Virus record (IMG/VR): IMGVR_UViG_3300043410_000302
Span: 1 to 20,844 of that record
Length of the DNA stretch: 20,844 bases
From: a virus
Direction: 5' to 3' (one strand)
Below the pieces are notes generated by a model. It saw only the letters and a program-made list of their open reading frames with translations. It did not search any database and was not told where the DNA came from. The position numbers and the translations under genes are program-made. Positions 13,934 to 20,844 of this stretch are shown here, piece by piece. Positions within the stretch are counted from its first letter, which is position 1. Each line of letters opens with the position of its first letter.

Positions 13934-14433
13934 TGCTGCCATTACTTGTACCTATTCTGACTCAACTTGCTGGCGCAGGAATGCAAAAAGTTGTTGACGC
14001 AGTATTAGATAAAGGAGTTGCCACAGTAGAAGAAAAGTTAGGCGTTACTTTGACACCAGATGCTGATGGGAAGTTTTCTGATGAAAAACTAGCCTCCCTC
14101 AAAGAAGCGGCTATGAAACATGAAGAGTTCATGTTTGAGCAGGAAGTCAAAGACCGTAGCAGCGCCCGTCAAAGAGAAGTAGATATTGCCTCCAACGAGA
14201 ATGTCCCCCTAATAAACAAAGTAATTACCCCGGCATTAGCCATATTTGTGGTTCTTGCATCGTTTATTTTGTTTGCTATTTTAATATTTGTGGATGTGCG
14301 TCCTGAAGCCAAAGACATCCTGATCTATATATTGGGCGTGTTATCTGCGGCAGTGACTCAAATTCTTTCTTATTATTTCGGCTCATCCCAAGGAAGCAAA
14401 GATAAGTCGGATTTATTGGCGCTAAAGAAATGA
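13933..14433 (+). CDS. Holin-like protein (GTA holin 3TM family-like)
   Basis: The product is 166 residues. The N-terminal part may be weakly hydrophobic (LLVPILTQLAGAG). Residues ~33-90 are soluble and charged, with KDRSSARQREVD. Two clear transmembrane segments follow (~101-121 and ~128-149), and the tail reads YYFGSSQGSKDKSDLLALKK. This resembles the 'holin of 3TMs' family (PF11351) found in gene transfer agents and phages, which has the same SAR and YYFGSS signatures as I remember them. It would permeabilise the inner membrane to release the peptidase encoded next. The start overlaps the previous stop. The stop overlaps the peptidase start (ATGA). Confidence 0.8.
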   Translation: MLPLLVPILTQLAGAGMQKVVDAVLDKGVATVEEKLGVTLTPDADGKFSDEKLASLKEAAMKHEEFMFEQEVKDRSSARQREVDIASNENVPLINKVITPALAIFVVLASFILFAILIFVDVRPEAKDILIYILGVLSAAVTQILSYYFGSSQGSKDKSDLLALKK

Positions 14434-14876
14434 ACTTATCCACTAATTTTACTTTAGAGGAAATGACTGCAAGCGAGGCAGCAGTCCGTCATGGAATTGA
14501 CAATACTCCTCCCAATGATGTGCTAATGAACCTACGTAGATTGGCATTATTTTTAGAGGAAGTGCGAAAAGCTATTGGAATGCCATTGCACATAAATTCT
14601 GCCTATCGCTCCCCTCTTGCAAATGAGGCAGTGGGAGGAAAAAAAACCTCACAACATTGTCGTGGGGCGGCAGCAGATATAAAAGTAAAAGGAATGACAC
14701 CTGACCAAGTTGTCAAAGCAATAATCAAAGCAGGTTTAAACTACGACCAAGTTATTCGGGAGTTCGACAGTTGGACGCATGTTAGTATTTCTAACACAAA
14801 AGACGAAAAACCGAGGAAAATGGCGTTAATTATTGATAAAAATGGGACAAGACCATTCCCAATCGTTAAGGACTAA
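14430..14876 (+). CDS. Endolysin, M15-type zinc peptidase
   Basis: The product is 148 residues, the usual size for phage M15A-like peptidases. The zinc site is visible: H76 and D83 in SQHCRGAAADIK (pattern SxxHxxGxAxD), and H117 in SWTHVSI. E111 or D113 is a candidate catalytic acid. SAYRSP (residues 57-62) is the conserved substrate-pocket segment. The protein cleaves D-amino-acid-containing peptide bonds in peptidoglycan. It has no signal peptide, so release needs the holin encoded immediately upstream, which it overlaps by 4 nt (ATGA). It is not nested with a spanin. It is embedded in the tail operon. Confidence 0.92.
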   Translation: MNLSTNFTLEEMTASEAAVRHGIDNTPPNDVLMNLRRLALFLEEVRKAIGMPLHINSAYRSPLANEAVGGKKTSQHCRGAAADIKVKGMTPDQVVKAIIKAGLNYDQVIREFDSWTHVSISNTKDEKPRKMALIIDKNGTRPFPIVKD

Positions 14877-14878
14877 TC

Positions 14879-15664
14879 ATGCCAAGTACATATTCCCCCG
14901 ATCTACGTATTGAGCTTATTGCTACAGGTGAAAAATCTGGTACGTGGGGTACCATTACTAATACTAACCTTAGTAATGTTCTTGAAGCAGCTATTGCTGG
15001 ATTGGCTGATGTAATAATAACAAACACAGACCAAGCTCTTACTGTTGTTGACGGAAACACGGACCAATCAAGATGCGCTGCAATCAAATTATCAACGGTA
15101 TTAACAAATAACTTTAACGTTTATGTGCCTCCAGTTACTAAACTTTATGTTATTCAAAATACCAGCACAACTTATTCAGCAACAATTAAATGTAGTATTA
15201 CAGCAGGTAGTACAACACCGGCTCCGGGCGGCGTTGGCGTAACTATTCCTCCTGCTAAATCAGTATTGGTGCGAACTGATGGTACTAACGTTATTGAGCA
15301 ACTTAACTATGTTGCAGGTAATTTAAACGTTGGCGGTAACTTAACGGTTGATGGAAACATTGCTAGTAGCAGTGGCGCAATTCCTGTTTCAAACGGTGGT
15401 ACTGGTGTAGCTACAATATCTGGAGTTGTTTTTGGCAATGGCACTTCTCCTTTTACAGCAGCTACAGGTACAGAAATATCAACAGCAATCGGCACTACTC
15501 CAGTACAAAAAGCAAACGCAATATCAAACTCTGGTGGTTGGAATATAACTCCCAGCGGCACAACGCTTTATTTTAATTACAACGGAACCAACGTAGGTAA
15601 ACTTGATTCTTCTGGTAATTTTACTGTTCTTGGAAACGTAACCGCATTTGCTGCATCGATTTAA
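14879..15664 (+). CDS. Tail protein with TYSPDLRIELI N-terminus
   Basis: The product is 261 residues. The N-terminus MPSTYSPDLRIELIATGEKS followed by GTWGTITNTNLSNVLEAAIA is a segment I recall at the start of many tail appendage proteins of aquatic phages. Residues ~148-161 hold GNLNVGGNLTVDGNI. Residues 169-176 hold PVSNGGTG, a common motif before distal fibre domains. The C-terminus (WNITPSGTTLYFNYNGTNVG, then LDSSGNFTVLGNV) is a typical terminal fibre pattern. The ribosome site TAAGGA lies in the end of the peptidase gene. It is probably a tail fibre or spike subunit. Confidence 0.8.
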   Translation: MPSTYSPDLRIELIATGEKSGTWGTITNTNLSNVLEAAIAGLADVIITNTDQALTVVDGNTDQSRCAAIKLSTVLTNNFNVYVPPVTKLYVIQNTSTTYSATIKCSITAGSTTPAPGGVGVTIPPAKSVLVRTDGTNVIEQLNYVAGNLNVGGNLTVDGNIASSSGAIPVSNGGTGVATISGVVFGNGTSPFTAATGTEISTAIGTTPVQKANAISNSGGWNITPSGTTLYFNYNGTNVGKLDSSGNFTVLGNVTAFAASI

Positions 15665-15674
15665 GGGGCAATAA

Positions 15675-18071
15675 ATGCCACTACAAAAATTACAGTTCCG
15701 TCCTGGGGTTAACAGAGAAGGCACCTCATTATCTAATGAAGGCGGTTGGTATGATGGCGACAAAATTCGTTTCCGTTCAGGGTACCCGGAAAAAATTGGC
15801 GGCTGGGCTGCGTTATCGTTTAATACATTTTTAGGTGTATGTCGTTCGCTTTGGAATTGGATTACTCTTACAAGTTATAACTTAGTTGGAGTTGGTACCA
15901 ATTTAAAGTTTTACATAGAAAATGGCGGCGCTTATTATGACATTACGCCCATTCGAGCAACCACTGTTGACACAACAACATTTGCAGCGGGTTATTCAAC
16001 ATTGGATGATGATATAACCAATTCTGATACAACAATTGTTTTGGTTGATGCCACAAACTTTGTTGCAAATGATGGGCATATATTAATTGGCACAGAAGAA
16101 ATAACTTATCTTTCTAAATCTGGCAATCAATTATTAAATTGTACTCGTGGCGCTAATGGCACAACACCAGCTTCTCATCTGGCTGGAGATGGTGTTGGCT
16201 CGTCAATGCTAACCATAACAGATAGCACAGCATCAAACATTCAAGTAAATGACTTTATAACTTTTTACGGTGCTACTTCATTAAGCGTAGCAAGTAATCA
16301 GTCCTATACGGTTAATCCAACTACTGATGTATTTACTGTTTCATCTGCATTGCCAAATGGCACAACAATTCAAGTTACTACTACCGGTACAGTTCCTGCC
16401 GGTATGGCTGTAGACACAACATACTACGTCATTAATTCTTCTTCCTTAACGTTTAAACTAGCTTTAACTGCTGGTGGAGCAGCAATTGATGTAACTGATG
16501 CAGGAACAGGGACTCAGTCTCTTGTAGTAACTAGCGGCATGACTGCTGCGGTTCTTAATCAGGAGTATCAAATTGTTACTGCTTTAACAGGCGGCACAGG
16601 ATACATCATAGAAGCTCGTGCTGCGGTAACCAATCCTGTTGTAAATGTTGCTACTACTAATGGTGGCGCTACAGTATTTGCCACATCTTTAGATGTAGGT
16701 AATGGTGGCGGCGGAGTTGATACTGCGTACCAAATTAGCACGGGACTTTCTTTATATACTGTGGGTACTGGTTGGGGTACGGGGCCTTGGGGTCGTGATG
16801 CTTGGGGTTCAGGCTATACCACTGGTATTGGCTTGCAGTTACGTTTATGGAACCAAATTAACTTTGGTGAGTATTTGCTATTTTCGCCTCGTGGTGGCGC
16901 TCTTTATTTATGGCAGCCAGGTCCAGGTGCTACACCAGCTTTTACCTCAAGAGGTGAATTGGTATCTGGGAAAGATGTCCCTTCACAGATTAATAACTTA
17001 ACGGTATCTGACGCATCTCGTATTGTTATTGCGTTTGGATGTAATGACATAGGTATTTATAACTCTACTCCCCTTGAGCCTATGCTTGTCCGTTGGACGG
17101 CACAAGAAAGTTATACAGATTGGACTCCTACCGCAGTTAACCAAGCAGGTAGCTTCCGCTTGTCGCATGGATCAATCATTATTGGGACACTGCAAACTCG
17201 TCAAGAAATTCTAATTTGGACTGACGCTGCTATTTACTCTATGCAGTATGTTGGACCCCCATATGTATGGGGCTTTACATTGTTATCAGATAATATTTCT
17301 GTTGTTTCTCAGAACGCAATGATCACCGCAGGCGGTGTTACGTATTGGATGGGTACAGACAAATTCTATACTTACTCAGGTCGTGTGGAAACATTGCCAT
17401 GCTCAGTGCGTCAATACATCTTTGATGACATTAACCGAGACCAATACGCTCAGTATTTTGCATGTACAAACGAGGGTTATTCTGAAGTATGGTGGTTCTA
17501 TTGTTCTACCAACTCAGATGAAATTGATAAATACGTAATTTACAACTACCTTGATAAAGTTTGGTATTACGGTACGTTGTCACGTACAGCTTGGTTGGAT
17601 AGTCCATTGCGACCATATCCTATGGCGGCGACCCCAAGCCATCGTCTTGTTTTCCATGAGTTTGGCAATGACAATGCAGAGACAGATCAGCCAACACCAA
17701 TAACTTCTTACATAGAATCCTCTGACTTTGATATTGGCGATGGTCAAAACTATGCATTTGTATGGAGAATGTTGCCAGATATTGGTTTTGATGGCTCTAC
17801 AACACCATTGCCAAATAAACCATCTGTGACATTAACAATGCGTCCTAAGCAAAACCCCGGCGCTCCATTTGGTCCCGCTCCATCTCCTACTGTTCAGGCG
17901 GCTAATCTATACAACGTACAACATACGTACAACGTCCAAGAATTTACGCAGATCGTTTACACGAGGATACGAGGCCGTGAAATGGCATTCAGAATTGAAT
18001 CAACAGGTATAGGTACCGCATGGCAGCTTGGTGTTCCAAGTATGGATATTAGACAAGACGGTAGGAGATAG
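15675..18071 (+). CDS. Large tail hub/stabilisation-like protein (798 aa) with inserted modules
   Basis: This is the largest complete gene. The N-terminus MPLQKLQFRPGVNREGTSLS followed by NEGGWYDGDKIRFRSGYPEK is a family I recall in short-tailed aquatic phages. It is comparable to the P22 gp10-type stabilisation proteins, which form a hub under the portal. The C-terminal ~440 residues carry the core (TGWGTGPWGRDAWGSG, PRGGALYLWQPGPG, RGREMAFRIESTG). Two modules seem inserted. Residues ~107-174 end in 'TRGANGTTPASHLAGDGV'. Residues ~205-285 include 'GTVPAGMAVDTTYYVINSSS' and 'GGAAIDVTD'. The first is homologous to a segment of the distal protein at 18601. TAAGGGG at the previous stop is the ribosome site. 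Confidence 0.78.
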   Translation: MPLQKLQFRPGVNREGTSLSNEGGWYDGDKIRFRSGYPEKIGGWAALSFNTFLGVCRSLWNWITLTSYNLVGVGTNLKFYIENGGAYYDITPIRATTVDTTTFAAGYSTLDDDITNSDTTIVLVDATNFVANDGHILIGTEEITYLSKSGNQLLNCTRGANGTTPASHLAGDGVGSSMLTITDSTASNIQVNDFITFYGATSLSVASNQSYTVNPTTDVFTVSSALPNGTTIQVTTTGTVPAGMAVDTTYYVINSSSLTFKLALTAGGAAIDVTDAGTGTQSLVVTSGMTAAVLNQEYQIVTALTGGTGYIIEARAAVTNPVVNVATTNGGATVFATSLDVGNGGGGVDTAYQISTGLSLYTVGTGWGTGPWGRDAWGSGYTTGIGLQLRLWNQINFGEYLLFSPRGGALYLWQPGPGATPAFTSRGELVSGKDVPSQINNLTVSDASRIVIAFGCNDIGIYNSTPLEPMLVRWTAQESYTDWTPTAVNQAGSFRLSHGSIIIGTLQTRQEILIWTDAAIYSMQYVGPPYVWGFTLLSDNISVVSQNAMITAGGVTYWMGTDKFYTYSGRVETLPCSVRQYIFDDINRDQYAQYFACTNEGYSEVWWFYCSTNSDEIDKYVIYNYLDKVWYYGTLSRTAWLDSPLRPYPMAATPSHRLVFHEFGNDNAETDQPTPITSYIESSDFDIGDGQNYAFVWRMLPDIGFDGSTTPLPNKPSVTLTMRPKQNPGAPFGPAPSPTVQAANLYNVQHTYNVQEFTQIVYTRIRGREMAFRIESTGIGTAWQLGVPSMDIRQDGRR
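16080..16196 (+). other. LIGTE...TRG...H..GD module in hub protein
   Basis: It encodes residues 136-174 of the hub-like protein. The 39 residues align without gaps with 18769-18885 at 18 identical positions, including LIGTE, Y, SK, TRG, H and GD. It is a discrete exchanged module rather than a general similarity. Confidence 0.8.
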
Positions 18072-18072
18072 C

Positions 18073-18273
18073 ATGGCATTTTTAAATACAAAGAACCCAT
18101 CTCTTCCTATTGCTCCTGTTGTTTATGACCGTCATTATCAAGACGCTCTTAATAATATATTACGTCAATATTTCATTACTTTGGACACATTAAATGCAAA
18201 CCAAACAGAGCTTGTTGCGTCGCAGCAATCTTTGATGTGGATGGGTAATAGCGGAGGGTTTTTCAGTGGCTAA
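18073..18273 (+). CDS. Small phage protein (66 aa), tail region
   Basis: ATG at 18073 is chosen because TAGGAGA lies just upstream and it follows the hub stop by 1 nt. A GTG start at 18028 would add 15 residues inside the hub gene and lacks a site. The product starts MAFLNTKNPSLPIAPVVYDR. It continues with a helical piece (HYQDALNNILRQYFITLDTL) and ends LMWMGNSGGFFSG. It is probably a small tail assembly or structural protein. The GTG start of the next gene lies 8 nt before its end. Confidence 0.75.
   Translation: MAFLNTKNPSLPIAPVVYDRHYQDALNNILRQYFITLDTLNANQTELVASQQSLMWMGNSGGFFSG
18252..18268 (+). promoter_or_regulatory. Shine-Dalgarno site deciding a GTG start
   Basis: CGGAGGG (18252-18258) precedes GTG at 18266-18268 within the end of the preceding gene. 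It is the reason for accepting a GTG start with an 8-nt overlap. Confidence 0.7.
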
Positions 18274-18604
18274 TTTTCAAACAGTAACTCCGGTACATCT
18301 TGGTCAGGGCGCAATAACAACTAGCTACACTACGTTGTATACAACACCATTAAGCACTAGAACATATCTTAAAGATATAGACATTGTTAATACAACCGCA
18401 TCTATTATTCATATTTATTTAAGTTTAGTTCCTGTTAGCGGCACTGCTAGTACGTCAAATGCTCTTTTGTATTACAACGCATTACCTGCTTATACGACTT
18501 TACAATGGACGGGTTCTCAGATATTAGACGGAGGCACAACCATACAAGTTAAGGCTTCTGCTACAGGATGCACAATCATTGCTAGTGGCGGCGAAGCGGT
18601 ATGA
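18266..18604 (+). CDS. Phage tail-associated beta protein (112 aa)
   Basis: GTG start, with GGAGGG a suitable distance upstream, overlapping the preceding gene by 8 nt. The product is all beta: VTPVHLGQGAITTSYTTLYT, then TYLKDIDIVNTTASIIHIYL and TLQWTGSQILDGGTTIQVKA. The pattern 'L.TAYTTLYT', 'KDI.I.NT' and 'QILDGGTTIQV.A' is one I recall as a repeated small protein family near the phage tail tip. The stop overlaps the next start (ATGA), so the two are coupled and could form one unit of the tail tip. Confidence 0.75.
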   Translation: MANFQTVTPVHLGQGAITTSYTTLYTTPLSTRTYLKDIDIVNTTASIIHIYLSLVPVSGTASTSNALLYYNALPAYTTLQWTGSQILDGGTTIQVKASATGCTIIASGGEAV

Positions 18605-19341
18605 CGATCAGTTTCTTTCCTCCGTCAACTGCATCTAATGCGTTACTTCAGTTTCCTAATGGCGCATTCCATCAAAATGGGACTACAACACTAACCGCAA
18701 ATATGACCAATGTATCCACAACCGACATACAGGTTGTGTCTACAACTGGGTTTTTATCTGCGGGTGGTTTGCTGATAGGTACGGAATTAATTAAGTACAC
18801 AAGCAAAACCTCCACAACATTTAGCGGCATTACTCGTGGTGTTTATGGGTCTACTAAATCTGCACACAGTATTGGAGATGCAGTTTCCGAAGCTCAAGCA
18901 GTTCCTTCTGCAACAACAGAATTAGCTATATCAATGACAACAACAGATACAGCTAACCAAGTATCTATTGATCCCACTGATAGCACTAAAGTTCTTTTTG
19001 CCATTTCTGGTTATTACAACGTTCAATTTAGTGCGCAACTTTTAAGTTTTGATGGCACGATTGATAACGTAACCTTTTGGTTTAAACAGAATGGCACGAA
19101 CGTAGGCAACTCCGCAGGTATTGTTTCTGTCCCAAGTATTCATGGTGGTGTGGCAGGGGCGGCTATTGTTTCTTGGAATATTGTGCTTCCTTTAGCAGCC
19201 GGAGACTATCTTCAACTCATGATGGCTTCAACCACTGGCAACACAGTAGCGGCTACTTATCCCCCCGTAACAAGCCCTACAAGACCCGCTTCACCATCAG
19301 TTATTTTAACGGCAACATTTGTATCTGGCCTCTATGTATAG
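18601..19341 (+). CDS. Tail tip/appendage protein with C1q/TNF-like C-terminal domain
   Basis: The product is 246 residues. Residues ~40-97 hold a module that also occurs in the hub-like protein (LLIGTELIKYTSK then TRGVYGSTKSAHSIGDAV). The remaining part (~118-241) has the layout of a C1q/TNF-like jelly roll: 'SGYYNVQFSAQLLSFDG', 'FWFKQNGTNVGNSAG', 'SWNIVLPLAAGDYLQLMMAS' and a closing 'ASPSVILTATF'. Such domains form trimeric heads and bind receptors in many phage and host proteins. It is likely a distal, trimeric adhesin; this is inference. It overlaps the preceding gene by 4 nt (ATGA). Its stop is followed by a 60-nt gap. Confidence 0.78.
   Translation: MTISFFPPSTASNALLQFPNGAFHQNGTTTLTANMTNVSTTDIQVVSTTGFLSAGGLLIGTELIKYTSKTSTTFSGITRGVYGSTKSAHSIGDAVSEAQAVPSATTELAISMTTTDTANQVSIDPTDSTKVLFAISGYYNVQFSAQLLSFDGTIDNVTFWFKQNGTNVGNSAGIVSVPSIHGGVAGAAIVSWNIVLPLAAGDYLQLMMASTTGNTVAATYPPVTSPTRPASPSVILTATFVSGLYV
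18769..18885 (+). other. LIGTE...TRG...H..GD module in C1q-like protein
   Basis: It encodes residues 57-95, matching residues 136-174 of the hub-like protein (18 of 39 identical, no gaps). It is followed by a Ser/Thr linker and the C1q/TNF-like domain. Confidence 0.8.
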
Positions 19342-19401
19342 CTATGATAGTGGCAAATAGAATGTTAAACTTTGACAAATTTTTTGTAATGAGGTAGAGA
19401 A

Positions 19402-20844
19402 ATGTCCCTCCATAAAATAGCCAAACACCTTGAGGCAGCAGGACGTAATAACGACTCCATGCTTGTCCATATGTCCCCACGTGAGGTTAGTGGCTTACAA
19501 GCCCTTGCTAGAACGCATGGTGGGGATTTGAGTATCAACCCAAATACTGGCTTGGTTGAAGCCGGATTCCTTGATTCTATTCTGCCAATGTTAGCCGGTG
19601 CGGCTCTAACCGCTACAGGTATTGGCGCTCCACTGGCAGCAGGTATCGTTGGCGCAGGTACAGGTTTAGCTTCTGGTAGCGTAGAAAAAGGTTTGATGGC
19701 AGGCTTGGGTGCGTATGGCGGTGCAAATATTGGCACAAGCCTAGCTGAGGCAGGCGGTTCAGCAGCAGCCCCTGAAACCGTTGTTGGTGCTACTCCTACC
19801 CCTGCTCCTACAGTGAGCGCAGGTAGCCCTATAGTAGACAATGCATTAAATCCATCGGCAAATAATATGCTTGGCACTGGATTTACAAACAGCGTCCCTC
19901 CTAATGCAATGACACCATCATTTAGCACAAACAACATTCTTTCTGATGCCGCTCAAGCACAAGGTCCATTGTCAACCGGCACAACAGCTATTCCTCAGAC
20001 AGCCGCAAATACCTTTAGTGGCTCTTTAGATAAAATGGGTACAGGCTTTAGTGATGTCACTAGCAGCATGGACAAACTTGGTGACTTTGCTTCTCAAAAC
20101 AAAGGCAGTTTATTGATGTCGGCTGCCCCAATGGCTTACAGCATGATGAATCCTAATTCATCTTTGTTTAGTAAAGACGAGCCTGCAAAAGGTCCTGAGA
20201 AGAAAAAAATTACTGACCGTCCTTATAAGTTTTCTACTGAGCAAGACCCAAATGCATATTTAGCTACTGATTCTAGTGAGCAAAATTATTTTGTTGAGCC
20301 TCGCTTTACTGCGCTTCCTACGACTGAACGTTTCGCAAAAGAAGGCGGCTTGATGGGCTACGCTTTAGGTGGCTCGATTCCAGACTCTCCTAGCTCAAGT
20401 ATTTTTGGTGGCAATTCGATGTATCCACAGTCTCAAACACCGACACCAATTTATTCAAACCCAATGTTGCAGCGCACATCACCAACCGAAGTTACTGACA
20501 ATAACTATGCAAGAGGTGGGATGACAGGCGGTTTAAGAGCTTTTGCTGATGGCGGTTTTACAGGATCAGGCGCAATTGATTTGCATGTTCCTATTAACTT
20601 AGGTGGCAACGCTAATTATTCTGCAATTGGCACCCCAGATCAATCAGGCGGTCAAGGTGTAAACGGAACTCCATATGCGCAGGCAGCAGGAAACAATACC
20701 GCAGCCGCAGTTAATACATTCCAAAACTTTGAAGACCAACAGCAACAAGGAACGCAGCAATACGCTTCTGGTGGTTACGCAGGTTATAACTTAGGTGGTT
20801 ATTCTGATGGTGGTCGTTTATTGAGAGGACCTGGTGATGGCGTA
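19402..20844 (+). CDS. Large Gly/Ala-rich internal or tail protein (3' partial)
   Basis: ATG at 19402 is preceded by GAGGTAGAG. The frame runs open to the right edge (481 residues seen). The N-terminus MSLHKIAKHLEAAGRNNDSM then LVHMSPREVSGLQALARTHG and INPNTGLVEAGFL is a family I recall in uncultured aquatic phages. Residues ~60-118 are a long run of small and hydrophobic residues with glycine repeats (GAGTGLASGSVEKGLMAGLG), a glycine-zipper pattern that could insert in membranes. The rest is low complexity, with [YF]AxGG-type pieces (YALGGSI, YARGGMT, FADGGFT, YASGGYA) and GPGDG at the edge. It may be an ejection or internal virion protein, but no function is proven. It resembles the first gene in style, not in alignable sequence. 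Confidence 0.8.
   Translation, partial: MSLHKIAKHLEAAGRNNDSMLVHMSPREVSGLQALARTHGGDLSINPNTGLVEAGFLDSILPMLAGAALTATGIGAPLAAGIVGAGTGLASGSVEKGLMAGLGAYGGANIGTSLAEAGGSAAAPETVVGATPTPAPTVSAGSPIVDNALNPSANNMLGTGFTNSVPPNAMTPSFSTNNILSDAAQAQGPLSTGTTAIPQTAANTFSGSLDKMGTGFSDVTSSMDKLGDFASQNKGSLLMSAAPMAYSMMNPNSSLFSKDEPAKGPEKKKITDRPYKFSTEQDPNAYLATDSSEQNYFVEPRFTALPTTERFAKEGGLMGYALGGSIPDSPSSSIFGGNSMYPQSQTPTPIYSNPMLQRTSPTEVTDNNYARGGMTGGLRAFADGGFTGSGAIDLHVPINLGGNANYSAIGTPDQSGGQGVNGTPYAQAAGNNTAAAVNTFQNFEDQQQQGTQQYASGGYAGYNLGGYSDGGRLLRGPGDGV

Noticed and set aside
18028-18072. Upstream GTG start for the 66-residue protein
   Set aside because: It would overlap the hub gene by 44 nt without a ribosome site, while ATG at 18073 has TAGGAGA.
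19372-19400. TTGACA as a promoter -35 element before the right-edge gene
   Set aside because: No acceptable -10 sequence lies 16-18 nt downstream; the closest TATAAT-like bases are only about 8 nt away.
19365-19937. 190-codon open frame on the - strand
   Set aside because: It overlaps the start of the large + strand protein at 19402, whose N-terminus is recognisable. The Pro/Ala-rich product is a shadow of its Gly/Ala codons.

Overview
The window is a continuous stretch of tailed-phage (Caudoviricetes) genome. Every credible gene is on the + strand. They are packed end to end with 1-4 nt overlaps or gaps of about 10 nt. There are no tRNA, housekeeping or integration genes. Base composition is moderately AT-rich. 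The proteins resemble structural proteins I recall from uncultured aquatic phages. Two neck-adaptor-like proteins and a protein resembling the P22-type tail hub/stabilisation proteins, with no tape-measure or tail-tube gene in view, favour a short-tailed (podovirus-like) virion. An M15 peptidase endolysin and ordinary Shine-Dalgarno sites fit a bacterial, probably Gram-negative, host. The host itself cannot be named from the sequence.

Layout. (1) 3-2905: small basic Gly/Lys/Ala-rich proteins surrounding a neck-adaptor-like protein and a Cys4 zinc-ribbon protein. (2) 2916-4028: a second neck adaptor of the SU10-adaptor type, enlarged by two inserted beta-rich modules. (3) 4028-10677: a run of small to medium tail/appendage proteins, including an extraordinarily regular 14 x 20-residue repeat protein, several fibre-like beta proteins and a double LamG-like lectin protein. 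(4) 10728-13768: three small proteins (one a cupin), then two tandem paralogous glycine-rich fibre proteins. (5) 13781-14876: a lysis cassette with a 50-residue one-TM protein, a holin-like two-TM protein and an M15-type peptidase. (6) 14879-19341: further tail proteins, a 798-residue hub-like protein with inserted modules, and a C1q/TNF-like distal protein. (7) 19402 to the right edge: a large Gly-rich protein with a glycine-zipper segment, open at the right end and possibly an internal or ejection protein.

How it fits together: the adaptors and hub would build the neck and short tail. The many lectin-, C1q- and polyglycine-like proteins would decorate the tail and bind the host surface. The lysis cassette sits inside the late tail operon. 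The observations most worth checking are decoration modules inserted into otherwise conserved neck and hub proteins (one module recurs in a distal tail protein), the perfectly phased 20-residue repeat, a short [YF]AxGG motif recurring across unrelated genes, and stop codons built into Shine-Dalgarno sites at nine junctions. No internal gene-free gap exceeds 60 nt. No CRISPR array, tRNA, insertion sequence, reverse transcriptase or convincing promoter or terminator was seen. All family assignments are from memory and by eye.
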